A DNA stretch of 64,000 nt, taken from positions 1 through 64,000 of the forward strand of contig NZ_JACCCV010000002.1 in the NCBI RefSeq assembly GCF_013410115.1. Direction: 5' to 3'. A model generated the notes under the pieces. The model saw only the letters and a program-made list of their open reading frames with translations. It was not told the origin of the DNA and searched no databases. Made by a program: the position numbers and the translations under genes. Within the stretch, counting starts at the first letter, position 1. Every line of letters starts with the position of its first letter. This stretch comes from Tunturiibacter gelidiferens. Lineage in GTDB: Bacteria; Acidobacteriota; Terriglobia; Terriglobales; Acidobacteriaceae. Below, piece after piece: positions 52,772 through 61,234 of the stretch.

Positions 52772-53083
52772 TTATTCGATATCCACCAGAACGTCTTCGC
52801 CCTCCACCCGCAGCGGAAACACCTCCACCCGCTCATGCGCCGGATACTCCGCCAGCCCCGTCTTCACGTTGAAAGCCCACGAGTGCCACGGACAAACCAC
52901 CGCCTCGCCCTCGATCCAGCCCTGCCCCAGCGGCCCCTGCCGATGAGGACAAACGTTATCCAGTGCCGACAACTCTCCATTCACATTCGCCAGGCAAACC
53001 GCGACACCCTCTACCTCTGCCTCCATCACCCGTCCCGCTGGCGGAGCCTCCGCCATCCCGCACAACCTCACCCACTGCGCCAC
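52772..53083 (-). CDS. Rieske-type [2Fe-2S] protein (NirD-like)
   Basis: A 103-aa ferredoxin of the Rieske fold. The cluster motifs are CPHRQGPLGQG (Cys-His) and CPWHSWAFN (Cys-His). It is the size of the small subunits or soluble ferredoxins that serve nitrite reductases and ring-hydroxylating oxygenases. No oxidoreductase partner gene is adjacent. It starts at ATG 53083; about 96 bp from the divergent hydrolase-like gene. Confidence 0.9.
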   Translation of the reverse strand: MAQWVRLCGMAEAPPAGRVMEAEVEGVAVCLANVNGELSALDNVCPHRQGPLGQGWIEGEAVVCPWHSWAFNVKTGLAEYPAHERVEVFPLRVEGEDVLVDIE

Positions 53084-53179
53084 TCGAATCCTCCGCCAAC
53101 TACATCTTAGAGGCTCGGGCTTCCCAAACGACTCACCACCTCCACCTCGAATGCTAAAGTCGATACAGAAGCCCGACTC

Positions 53180-54112
53180 ATGCCCCGCCCCACTCCGAAG
53201 TCCAGCAAGCGCACCCAGCCAACCAACGCCCAGCCTGAAGTCGTAAGCCCCCTCTGGCTCGTCAAAGCCATCGCCTTAACCATCATCGCGGCGCTCGTCT
53301 GCGGCTATCTCACCCTCTGCCTCCTCTTCTACCAGGGTCAGTGGCAGCTCGTCCTCCACCCAATCCGCACCTCCGCCGCACCAACCTCTATAGCAGGCAT
53401 CCCTTACGAACTCATCCACTTCGGCCCCGACGAATCCGCCACCCCACAGCTCACCGGCTGGTGGATCCCCTCCTCACCCGGAGCCCGCTATGCCCACGCC
53501 ACCATCCTCTTCCTGCCCGGCGCCGACGGCTCCCTGGCCGACTCCATCCCCACCCTCGCCAGCCTCCACAACCTCGGCCTCAACGTCTTCGCCTTCGACT
53601 ACCGCGGCTACGGCCAAAGCGCCGCAACCCGCCCCAGCCAGCAAAACATGACCCACGACGTCGACTCCGCCTGGCAATACCTCACCACCTCCCGCGCCCT
53701 CCCACCGCAACAGATCATTCCCTACGGAACCGGCGTAGGAGCCTCCCTCGCCACCCAGCTCGCCGCATCTCACAACACCATTCCCGCCCTCATCCTTGAC
53801 TCTCCACGCGCCGACCTCCTCGAACTAGCCCAACACGACCCCCGCGCCCGCCTCCTTCCAGTCCGCCTCATCTTTCACGAGCACTTCCCCCTCGCCGCAC
53901 CGCTCTCCGCCCTCAGAACTCCCAAGCTTCTCCTCACCCGCGCCGCCCCACCCGACCAAAGCTTTCGCACCGCCGCCGATCCCAAACTCACCGTAGAACT
54001 CCCGTCACCCGCCGACGCACTCTACAGCCAGAGCCTCGCCCGCTTTCTCGACCAATACCTCCCGCCCGCCCCAACCCAACAACTCGTACCTTCCCCGGCA
54101 CCCACCCACTAA
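53180..54112 (+). CDS. Alpha/beta-hydrolase-fold membrane protein lacking the nucleophile
   Basis: A 310-aa protein with one N-terminal membrane helix (ALTIIAALVCGYLTLCLLFY) and an alpha/beta-hydrolase domain. The fold markers are present: ILFLPGADGSLADS, VFAFDYRGYGQSAATRP. The elbow, normally G-x-S-x-G, reads IPYGTGVGASLA with Gly185 where Ser is expected. The acid site region LLLTRAAPPDQSF and the usual late His are also weak. It is likely catalytically inert or altered. It starts at ATG 53180. doxX follows 53 bp later on the same strand. Confidence 0.78.
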   Translation: MPRPTPKSSKRTQPTNAQPEVVSPLWLVKAIALTIIAALVCGYLTLCLLFYQGQWQLVLHPIRTSAAPTSIAGIPYELIHFGPDESATPQLTGWWIPSSPGARYAHATILFLPGADGSLADSIPTLASLHNLGLNVFAFDYRGYGQSAATRPSQQNMTHDVDSAWQYLTTSRALPPQQIIPYGTGVGASLATQLAASHNTIPALILDSPRADLLELAQHDPRARLLPVRLIFHEHFPLAAPLSALRTPKLLLTRAAPPDQSFRTAADPKLTVELPSPADALYSQSLARFLDQYLPPAPTQQLVPSPAPTH

Positions 54113-54165
54113 GATCCCCTCACACCCTCGTCGCCTCCGCGATACCATTTTTGAAAGGGATCTTT

Positions 54166-54564
54166 ATGACGAAATGGCTTAACAGCCTGCAGCCCACCGG
54201 CGCGCTCCTCATGCGCCTCATTCTCGGCGTCTCCATGGCGGTCTACGGCTACCACAAGGTCCTGCCTCTCAGCGCCCTGCACCACTACGCCCACTACGTC
54301 ACCACCCTCGGCCTGCCCTACTGGCTCGGATACGTCTCGGCCTACACCGAGTTCATCGGCGGCATCCTCCTCATCCTGGGTCTTCTCACCCGCCTCACCG
54401 CAGCTCTGGTCGCAATCAACATGCTGGTAGCCTTCGTCACCGTCGGCATCCATCAGGGCTTCGACTTCTACAACTACATCCTCGCCCTGGCCGTCCTGGC
54501 CATCATGCTGCTCTTCTACGGAGCGGGAGCCATGGCCCTCGACCGCAAGATCGGCCTCGCCTAG
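54166..54564 (+). CDS. DoxX-family membrane protein
   Basis: A 132-aa four-helix integral membrane protein. Helices include ALLMRLILGVSMAVYGYHKV, AYTEFIGGILLILGLLTRLT, AALVAINMLVAFVTVGIHQG and YILALAVLAIMLLFYGAGAM. The pattern GxxxxxxGxxK and EFxGGxxLxxG is that of DoxX/YphA. Family members are linked to quinone or sulfur redox chemistry; the role here is unknown. The start is ATG 54166, with AAAGGG upstream. Confidence 0.85.
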   Translation: MTKWLNSLQPTGALLMRLILGVSMAVYGYHKVLPLSALHHYAHYVTTLGLPYWLGYVSAYTEFIGGILLILGLLTRLTAALVAINMLVAFVTVGIHQGFDFYNYILALAVLAIMLLFYGAGAMALDRKIGLA

Positions 54565-54624
54565 CGGAAACACTTACAACTGAAACGCCTTCATGAGGTC
54601 AGAAACAGTTGCCCAAACGGAGAG

Positions 54625-54650
54625 AAGGCTCCCGGTATTCTGGGAGCCTT
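54625..54650. terminator. Hairpin after doxX
   Basis: AAGGCTCCC-ggtattct-GGGAGCCTT, a perfect 9-bp stem about 60 bp past the doxX stop, without a strong T run on the plus strand. The rest of 54565-54858 is AT-rich with no gene. Confidence 0.45.
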
Positions 54651-54858
54651 ACATTGTGGTGGGGAGTTCTTTTGTTGCGGATATGGGAAGCCGGAACTGT
54701 GGGAACTGCAAGCCCGACTGTCGTGTGTTACATCCAATAAGACGCAGTATCTAAAGAAAAGTTGCCGTTCTTTTTCCACTATTTTGTATTTTGTTGATTT
54801 TTACATTCCATAAACAGAAGAGTGACACACTAGATATATCCGCAACCCTGGAGTCCCG

Positions 54859-56181
54859 TTACCCCTGAGAGAAGTTCAAAAACTCGCTCGGATTCACACG
54901 AGCTCCCGGAAACACCAGCTCAAGATTCCTCACCCCTAAAGTCTTATAGGCCGCCTCGCCCAGGACGCGTCGGAAGTCTGTCGTCACCGTCAGATCCCTC
55001 CCCTCGTTCAGCTGTTCATTCGCCAGCCCGGGCCACTTGCCGTACACCTTGCCGCCCCGCACCCTGCCGCCCAGCACAAACATCACGTTCGCATGCCCAT
55101 GGTCGGTACCACCCGTGCCGTTCTGCCGCGCCGTCCTTCCAAACTCCGACATCGTCACCAGCGTCACATTCTCGGCATCGTCTCCCATGTCCTTCCAGAA
55201 CGCCGCAATCGTGTCCGAAAACTCCTTCAGCCGATTCGCCAGCTGCCCATTCACACTCCCCTGATTCTGGTGCGTATCCCAACCGCCAACATCCGAGAAC
55301 GCAGCCTCCACCCCGAGGTTCGCCTTCATCAACTGCGCCACCTGCTTCATGCTGTTGGCGAACGGCGTGTTCGGATACACCACCCCCGCCGCCGGTTGAT
55401 ACTTCGCCGGGTCCGCCGACTTCAACATCTTCACCGCCTCGAACGTCTCCTGCCCCGTCCCATGCAGCACCGCATCCGAGCTCTTGTCGTACATCGCCTG
55501 AAACGCGTTGCTGATCTGCGAAGTCTGCGGTCCCTTCCCAGCCACGGAAAAATCCGCCAGATTACTCACCGCGATAGCCGGCACCTTACCTTGCAACGTC
55601 CGCGGCACCTGCGTTCCAAGCGCCACCGCGCGAAACGCCGTAGGCTTTCCCGTCATAATCTCCGCCTGCAACGCGCGATTCAACCATCCATCCGACGTAA
55701 CCTTCACCCCCGGCGTCCCGCTCTCCATATAATCCTGCGCGTCAAAGTGTGACCGCGTCGTATCGGGCGACCCCGCCGCATGAACAATCGCCAGATGCCC
55801 CTGCTCATAAAGCGGTTTGAACGCCGACATCGCCGGATGCAGCCCAAAAAATCCATTCAGATCCAGAACGTCCTTCTCCTGAATCGCAATCGAAGGCCGC
55901 ATCGCATAATAGTTCTTCTCCTTGTAGGGAACCACGACGTTCAACCCATCCGCCGCGCCCCGTTGAAACAGAACCACCAGCTTCTTCTTATTTGCCGCCG
56001 CCGTCGTCACCTCGGCCAAAACGCTTCGCGACAGGAACGCCGGAATCGTCGAAGTCCCGATCAGCGCCAGCGCCCCACCCTTCATAAACCCGCGCCGAGT
56101 CACCCCACGCCGCGCTCGATCCCGCCCATGAAGATCGCAACCCCAATCGCTCTGATCCGCCATATTCTTCATGTTCGCCAT
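54859..56181 (-). CDS. DUF1501 family exported protein
   Basis: A 440-aa protein exported by the Tat route: the twin-arginine motif is RRGFMKGGALALIG. The sulfatase-like fold of DUF1501 shows LVVLFQRGAADGLNVVVPYK, HPAMSAFKPLYEQGHLAIVH, RSHFDAQDYMESGTPG and VTMSEFGRTARQNGTGGTDHGHANVMFVLG. Family members are always found with DUF1800 partners and are thought to act at the cell surface; the activity is unknown. The partner is 218 bp upstream on the same strand. It starts at ATG 56181. Confidence 0.93.
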   Translation of the reverse strand: MANMKNMADQSDWGCDLHGRDRARRGVTRRGFMKGGALALIGTSTIPAFLSRSVLAEVTTAAANKKKLVVLFQRGAADGLNVVVPYKEKNYYAMRPSIAIQEKDVLDLNGFFGLHPAMSAFKPLYEQGHLAIVHAAGSPDTTRSHFDAQDYMESGTPGVKVTSDGWLNRALQAEIMTGKPTAFRAVALGTQVPRTLQGKVPAIAVSNLADFSVAGKGPQTSQISNAFQAMYDKSSDAVLHGTGQETFEAVKMLKSADPAKYQPAAGVVYPNTPFANSMKQVAQLMKANLGVEAAFSDVGGWDTHQNQGSVNGQLANRLKEFSDTIAAFWKDMGDDAENVTLVTMSEFGRTARQNGTGGTDHGHANVMFVLGGRVRGGKVYGKWPGLANEQLNEGRDLTVTTDFRRVLGEAAYKTLGVRNLELVFPGARVNPSEFLNFSQG

Positions 56182-56230
56182 CTTAGACCCCTATCTAAAG
56201 CCGTTGTCTTCTTTTGTCTGTACTTTTGTT

Positions 56231-56275
56231 TGTCATTCCGCATCCTGAGCGAAGCCGAAGGGGAAGGAATCTGCT
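56231..56275. repeat. Dispersed intergenic repeat between DUF1800 and DUF1501
   Basis: The stretch from TGTCATTCCGCATCCTGAGC to GGAAGGAATCTGC resembles a short GC-rich repeat found between genes in many Terriglobia. Only one copy is in this window, so the call rests on recollection, not on comparison. Confidence 0.35.
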
Positions 56276-56399
56276 TTGTCCTTGCTTTCGCAGATCAACT
56301 GCGCTCTCCACATCTCTGCATTTACAAACGCGATTGCCGTCAGGAAGTTGCACAATCTCGTTTTCACTCAAAGAGACCGCCGTTTCGTGAGCAATCAGC

Positions 56400-58631
56400 C
56401 TACCGCCGCTGAAACTCCGGCGATCCAAGCAGCAGTCCCGCCATCCCAGCTGCCTCGCGGTCCAGTGGCGGCCTCACCCGTTGCTTCGGCGAAGAGATAT
56501 TCAACACCTGCGCCATCGGTTCCTGTTCGTTCGCCCGTATCCCAAAGCTCTTCTCTGCCTGCTGCTGGGTCGTCTGATCCTGAAACTGCGCCAGCACCGT
56601 CTCGCGGGTACGGTCGCTCACCGCCTGACCAAGAAGCACCGCCTCCAGCTTCCTCTCTTTTTCTGCAGCCGAATCGCCCGCTCCCGAACTCTGCGCCGCT
56701 CCAGGCTCTCCCAGCAACCGCGTCCAATCCGTCTGCACTCCCCCGATGCGGTCATTACTCAACGACACTGCAAAATTCAGTCGGTTCACCAGATCACCCG
56801 AGTTCACCCACGGCTCTGCCATCCAACTATAACCATTCGGAGTCTGCATCCCATACATCGGCATCCCCAGCTTCTCCAGCGCCTGGAACAACGGAATCGC
56901 CGTCGTCACCTCGGCCCCGCTCGCCCGCACGGCAGACACCACAAACTCCTCCGGCGTCTTCACCTTCGCCCGGTAAACCTCCGGCGACCAGAACTCAGGC
57001 GAATCGAACATCGTCCGCAGCACCGTTTTGATATCTCCCCCGCTCGCGACAAAAGCGTTCGCCATCCTGTCCACCAGCGCCGGCGGAGGCGTGTCGCTCA
57101 CAAACCGCACCGCCAGCTTCATCGAGATAAACTGTGCCGTCGCCGGACTGGTCGCCAGCATACGCAGCACCTCCAGCCCCTCGGCCTCGCCATGCTCCCC
57201 GATCTTCTTCCCCAGAACAGTCTTCGTACCCGGCTCATGCCGCCGCTCCTCAAACCGATACGCACCACTCCGCGCTGGCTGATCGATCGTCCATCCCGTC
57301 AGCACCTCCGCCACCTGCGTCACGTCCTGCTGCGTATACCCGCGCCCGCACGCCTTGTCCAGCATGCTCACCGGACGATCCGCGCTCACCTCGCACTGCA
57401 CTCCCAACGTGTGCAGCTCCATCAACTCCCGCGCATAGTTCTCATTCAACCCGCGATCCTTCAGCGCCTGCTTCACCTGCGGATTTTGCGCAAACTTCGC
57501 AAACCTCCCGCCATTCCTCGCCGCCACAGAATCCGGCCCGATGCTCTGCCAGTTATCCAGATACATCAGCATCGCCGGGCTCTTCGCCGTCGCCACCAGC
57601 AGGTCTTCGAACTTCCCCAGCGCATGCGGCCGAATCACATCACGCTCATAGGCCGGCAGCAAAAACGGTTCATTCTGATTTTTCTTGATATACACGTTGA
57701 AGTGATTCAGCCAGAAGTCGGTCATCACCGCCTCCAGCTGCCGCTCGCTGTAGATATCTCGCAGCATCCGCGATTCCAGCAGCTCGGCTCCAATCATCCT
57801 CGGCGAACCCTGCAGCGCAGCCAGCGTCTCCCGCTGCATCGGAGACAGATCATCCGCCGCCGCAAGCAGCTCACTCCTGCTCAGGCTTTTGCGAAAGCGC
57901 ACCAACTCCTCCGGCGGCATCGACAGAATTCGCTGCATCCTCTGGTCCGGAGGCAGATTGATCACCCGCACCGCATCCAACCCCGAGTAAAACTGCTCCT
58001 CATGCGTAGCCATCGCCGGTGTCGCCGGATCAACCCCATCCCCTGGCAGCGCCGCACTGCTCTTCATCTCCTCCGCACTCTTCGCCATCGAGCCATCACT
58101 CGCCGTGGCCATCCCATCCTCGCCCCCACCGTTCTTAGCGGCAGCAGCCTGCTCCGCCTCTTTCTTAGCCTTCGCCGCCTTATAAAACGCAATCTGATCC
58201 GCATAGATCGCGTGCTCCACAGGATCACCCGGCAGCGGCTCATTCTTCGCAATCATCTGCCGCAACACAGCAGGACTCGGATACCGCTGCATCAGTTCCG
58301 CCTGCTCCATCCTCATCGCAGGAAACGCACTCAGTCGCTCCTCCAGCGCCGAGTCGTCGATACTCTGCGGATTCAGCTGCCGCTCAAACCACGCCTTCAC
58401 CCCAATCGCCCGCACCGCCGCCACATCCCCCGGCCGTGGCCCAAACGTAAACCGATTCAGCGCATGCAGTACCCGCTGATCACTCTGAATCTGCTGCACC
58501 GATGGCGCCACCGCTTTCTTCGTCAAAGCCGCCGCCACCATCGGCTGCTCCACCATCAACACACACAAAACACCCGAAACTAAAACCCTAACCCCACCGA
58601 TAAGAACTCCGGCTCTCTGTCCAGATCGCAT
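56400..58631 (-). CDS. DUF1800 family protein
   Basis: A 743-aa protein with an N-terminal signal/anchor (VLIGGVRVLVSGVLCVLMVE). DUF1800 markers are VLHALNRFTFGPRPGDVAAVR, EAVMTDFWLNHFNVYIKKNQ, DLLVATAKSPAMLMYLDNWQ and NENYARELMELHTLGV. The final segment FVVSAVRASGAEVTTAIPLFQ is also typical. Roughly residues 150-215 form a lysine/alanine-rich insertion. ATG 58631 is preferred for GAGGAG five bases upstream; GTG 58637 is alternative. It is transcribed before its DUF1501 partner. Confidence 0.93.
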   Translation of the reverse strand: MRSGQRAGVLIGGVRVLVSGVLCVLMVEQPMVAAALTKKAVAPSVQQIQSDQRVLHALNRFTFGPRPGDVAAVRAIGVKAWFERQLNPQSIDDSALEERLSAFPAMRMEQAELMQRYPSPAVLRQMIAKNEPLPGDPVEHAIYADQIAFYKAAKAKKEAEQAAAAKNGGGEDGMATASDGSMAKSAEEMKSSAALPGDGVDPATPAMATHEEQFYSGLDAVRVINLPPDQRMQRILSMPPEELVRFRKSLSRSELLAAADDLSPMQRETLAALQGSPRMIGAELLESRMLRDIYSERQLEAVMTDFWLNHFNVYIKKNQNEPFLLPAYERDVIRPHALGKFEDLLVATAKSPAMLMYLDNWQSIGPDSVAARNGGRFAKFAQNPQVKQALKDRGLNENYARELMELHTLGVQCEVSADRPVSMLDKACGRGYTQQDVTQVAEVLTGWTIDQPARSGAYRFEERRHEPGTKTVLGKKIGEHGEAEGLEVLRMLATSPATAQFISMKLAVRFVSDTPPPALVDRMANAFVASGGDIKTVLRTMFDSPEFWSPEVYRAKVKTPEEFVVSAVRASGAEVTTAIPLFQALEKLGMPMYGMQTPNGYSWMAEPWVNSGDLVNRLNFAVSLSNDRIGGVQTDWTRLLGEPGAAQSSGAGDSAAEKERKLEAVLLGQAVSDRTRETVLAQFQDQTTQQQAEKSFGIRANEQEPMAQVLNISSPKQRVRPPLDREAAGMAGLLLGSPEFQRR

Positions 58632-58872
58632 CGCCACTCCTCACTAAGCGCCGAAAAAACAAACAGCGCAACCAACCGCAGATTTACACCTGCAATAGGA
58701 GACACCAAACCAGCGCATCAGTTGCGAAATCCGCGCACACCCATCCAAGCCTTACTTCTGACCAACGGGAAGACCCACGCACCACCTCCAGCCACGACCG
58801 GTAGACACGTCACGAAGTGACCGCCCCGCGCGTAGCGGGTCCGTCCGGCAGGACGTCCTTTTTCGGCCGCGT

Positions 58873-61059
58873 TTAGAACGCCGCCAACTCCGCCATCGCG
58901 CGATATAAATCCTCCGGCTGCGGCAAAATCGCATCCTCCAGCAGCGGCTGATACGCCACAAACGTATCCATCGCCGCAACACGTCTCACCGGGGCATCGA
59001 GATCATGAAACAGCTCATCCCCAATCCGCGCCGCGATCTCCGCCCCGTACCCCCAGCTCAACATATCCTCATGCGCCACAATCACGCGGCTGGTCTTCCT
59101 CACGCTCTCCGCAATCGCCTCCCAGTCGTAAGGAGTCAAACTCCGCAGATCGATCAGCTCCACATCCACACCACTATCGCGATGCAGCTTCTGCGCCGCC
59201 TGCAGCGCACGAGGCACCACCGCGCCATACGTCAGCACCGTCAGATCCTTCCCCGGCCGCACAATCTTCGCCTTCCCAAACGGAATGCAGTAGTCCGGCC
59301 CAGGATAAGCCGCCCGCCCAAACGTCTCGCGATACAGCCGCTTGTGCTCCAGAAACAACACCGGATCGTCGCACCGAATCGCTGTCCGCAACAACCCCAG
59401 CGCATCCAGCGCATTCGACGGCATCACCACTCGCACTCCCGGCGTATGCGTAAAAATGCTCTCGCCCGACTGCGAATGATAGATCGACCCACCCGTCAGA
59501 TATCCACCGATAGGCACCCGCATCACCAGCGGGCAGTTGAAGTCCCCATTTGACCGCCACCGCACCAGCGATAGTTCATTGCGCATCTGATGCATCGCCG
59601 GCCAGATGTAGTCGAAGAACTGAATCTCCACCACCGGCTTCATCCCGCGCACCGCCATCCCAATCGCGCGGCCCGTGATATTCGCCTCAGCCAGCGGCGA
59701 GTTCCAGCACCGATCACTGCCAAACTCCGTCTGCAGCCCTGCCGTCAGCTTGAACACACCACCCTTGCCCTTGATCTTTCCCGCACGCAGCGCCCCATCG
59801 CGAGTAGCATCGGCCACATCTTCGCCAAACACCACCACCCGCTCATCCCGCCGCATCTCGTCCTTCAGGCAACAATTGATCAAGTCCGCCATCGTCCGCT
59901 CCGTCGCATCAGCGGTCGGCTTTGGCTCGGTCGCAAACCGCGCATCCTGCGAACTCAGATCCTCCGAGTAAACATGCTTCGTAATCGAAGCCACCGTCGG
60001 CAGAGTCGCCATCACCGCGCGATCCGCCGCCCGCTGCACCTCTTCATCTACCTGCCGCTCCAGCTTGTTGATCCCGTCAGCATCCAGGATCCCCTCCCGC
60101 AGCAGCCACATCTGCATCCTCGAGATCGGGTCCCGCGCAGCATCCGCATCCAACTCCTCCACCGACCGGTAAAGCCTCTCATCATCACTCAACGAGTGTG
60201 AGTAGGGCCGAATCACATGTCCATGCACCAGCGCGGGCCCCTTGCCCGAACGGCAATAAGCCACCGCCTCCACCATCGCCTTGTAACTCGCAATGGGATC
60301 GGTCCCATCGATCTCCGCAAAGTGGAAGTTCGGAAAGTTCGCCACAAGCTTCGAGATATTCCCCCCCGGCGTATTCACCTCCACCGGGGTCGAGATCGCA
60401 TACCCATTGTCCTCGACCACATACAACACCGGCAGCTTCCCATTCGAAGCCGTATTCAACGACTCCCAGAACTCTCCCTGGCTCGTCGACCCCTCGCCGA
60501 TCGAGACATAAACCACTTCATCGCCATGAAACGTCACATCCTTGAATTCGCGATAGTCCCCGTCATGCTTCTTCGCGGCCTCAGGATGCTTCGTGAAGAA
60601 TCTCCCCGCCTCCGCACAACCCACCGCATGCAGGCACTGCGTAGCCGTCGACGAAGACGGCGAAACAATATTCAACTTCCTGCTCGACCAGTGCGAAGGC
60701 ATCTGTCTTCCGCCGCTCGCCGTATCGTCCGCCGCACCCACCGCCTGCAGCAGCTGCTCCTCCACCGTATTGCCCAACGCCAGGCAGATCGCCCGATCCC
60801 GATAGTAGGGAAAGAACCAGTCATACCCGGGCTTCAGCGCCATCCCTGCAGCAACCAGCAACGCCTCATGCCCCGCGCAGGAGATCTGAAAAAAAATCTT
60901 CTGCTGTCGCTTCAAAACAATCTCGCGATCATCGGTACGCCGCGACAGATACATCAACCGATAAAACTCCACCAACTGCTCGCGCGTCAGCAAGCTCTCC
61001 GCCACATTTCCCGCCGACTTCTTGCTCTCCTGCACACCCGATCCAGACTGTCTTGCCAT
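58873..61059 (-). CDS. 2-oxo acid dehydrogenase E1, alpha and beta fused
   Basis: A 728-aa thiamine-diphosphate enzyme joining both E1 chains in one polypeptide. The alpha half (1-350) has [40 protein letters not shown] and the ThDP motif [15 protein letters not shown] ... EDNGYAIS. The beta half (from about 385) has [40 protein letters not shown] and [20 protein letters not shown]. It resembles branched-chain 2-oxoacid dehydrogenase more than pyruvate dehydrogenase; E2 and E3 are not in the window. The start is ATG 61059 with AAGGA upstream. Confidence 0.93.
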   Translation of the reverse strand: MARQSGSGVQESKKSAGNVAESLLTREQLVEFYRLMYLSRRTDDREIVLKRQQKIFFQISCAGHEALLVAAGMALKPGYDWFFPYYRDRAICLALGNTVEEQLLQAVGAADDTASGGRQMPSHWSSRKLNIVSPSSSTATQCLHAVGCAEAGRFFTKHPEAAKKHDGDYREFKDVTFHGDEVVYVSIGEGSTSQGEFWESLNTASNGKLPVLYVVEDNGYAISTPVEVNTPGGNISKLVANFPNFHFAEIDGTDPIASYKAMVEAVAYCRSGKGPALVHGHVIRPYSHSLSDDERLYRSVEELDADAARDPISRMQMWLLREGILDADGINKLERQVDEEVQRAADRAVMATLPTVASITKHVYSEDLSSQDARFATEPKPTADATERTMADLINCCLKDEMRRDERVVVFGEDVADATRDGALRAGKIKGKGGVFKLTAGLQTEFGSDRCWNSPLAEANITGRAIGMAVRGMKPVVEIQFFDYIWPAMHQMRNELSLVRWRSNGDFNCPLVMRVPIGGYLTGGSIYHSQSGESIFTHTPGVRVVMPSNALDALGLLRTAIRCDDPVLFLEHKRLYRETFGRAAYPGPDYCIPFGKAKIVRPGKDLTVLTYGAVVPRALQAAQKLHRDSGVDVELIDLRSLTPYDWEAIAESVRKTSRVIVAHEDMLSWGYGAEIAARIGDELFHDLDAPVRRVAAMDTFVAYQPLLEDAILPQPEDLYRAMAELAAF

Positions 61060-61187
61060 ACACCCATCCTTTACATCGAAAAGCCGCAGCTCATTATCAC
61101 TACCGTCACAGATTGTACCGGGAACCCGTCGCTCTTGGCTCCCCTTCGCAGCGCTTTCCAGCTACCCGGCGACAAGCCGGCAATCCA

Positions 61188-61216
61188 CAAAAATGGGCAG
61201 CCCGAAGGCCACCCAT
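61188..61216 (-). terminator. Terminator after the pyrophosphatase gene
   Basis: On the minus strand ATGGGTGGCC-TTCG-GGCTGCCCAT (ten pairs with two wobble pairs, a stable UUCG tetraloop) followed by TTTTT. Confidence 0.8.
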
Positions 61217-61234
61217 CTTCATGCATCCTCATCG

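Noticed and set aside
56481..58583. 700-codon plus-strand frame
   Set aside because: Antisense to the DUF1800 gene, low-complexity Arg/His/Leu translation.
58790..58860. Hairpin cluster downstream of the E1 gene (including GTCACGAAGTGAC)
   Set aside because: Several short dyads occur but none has a T run or matches another copy in the window, so no specific element is called.
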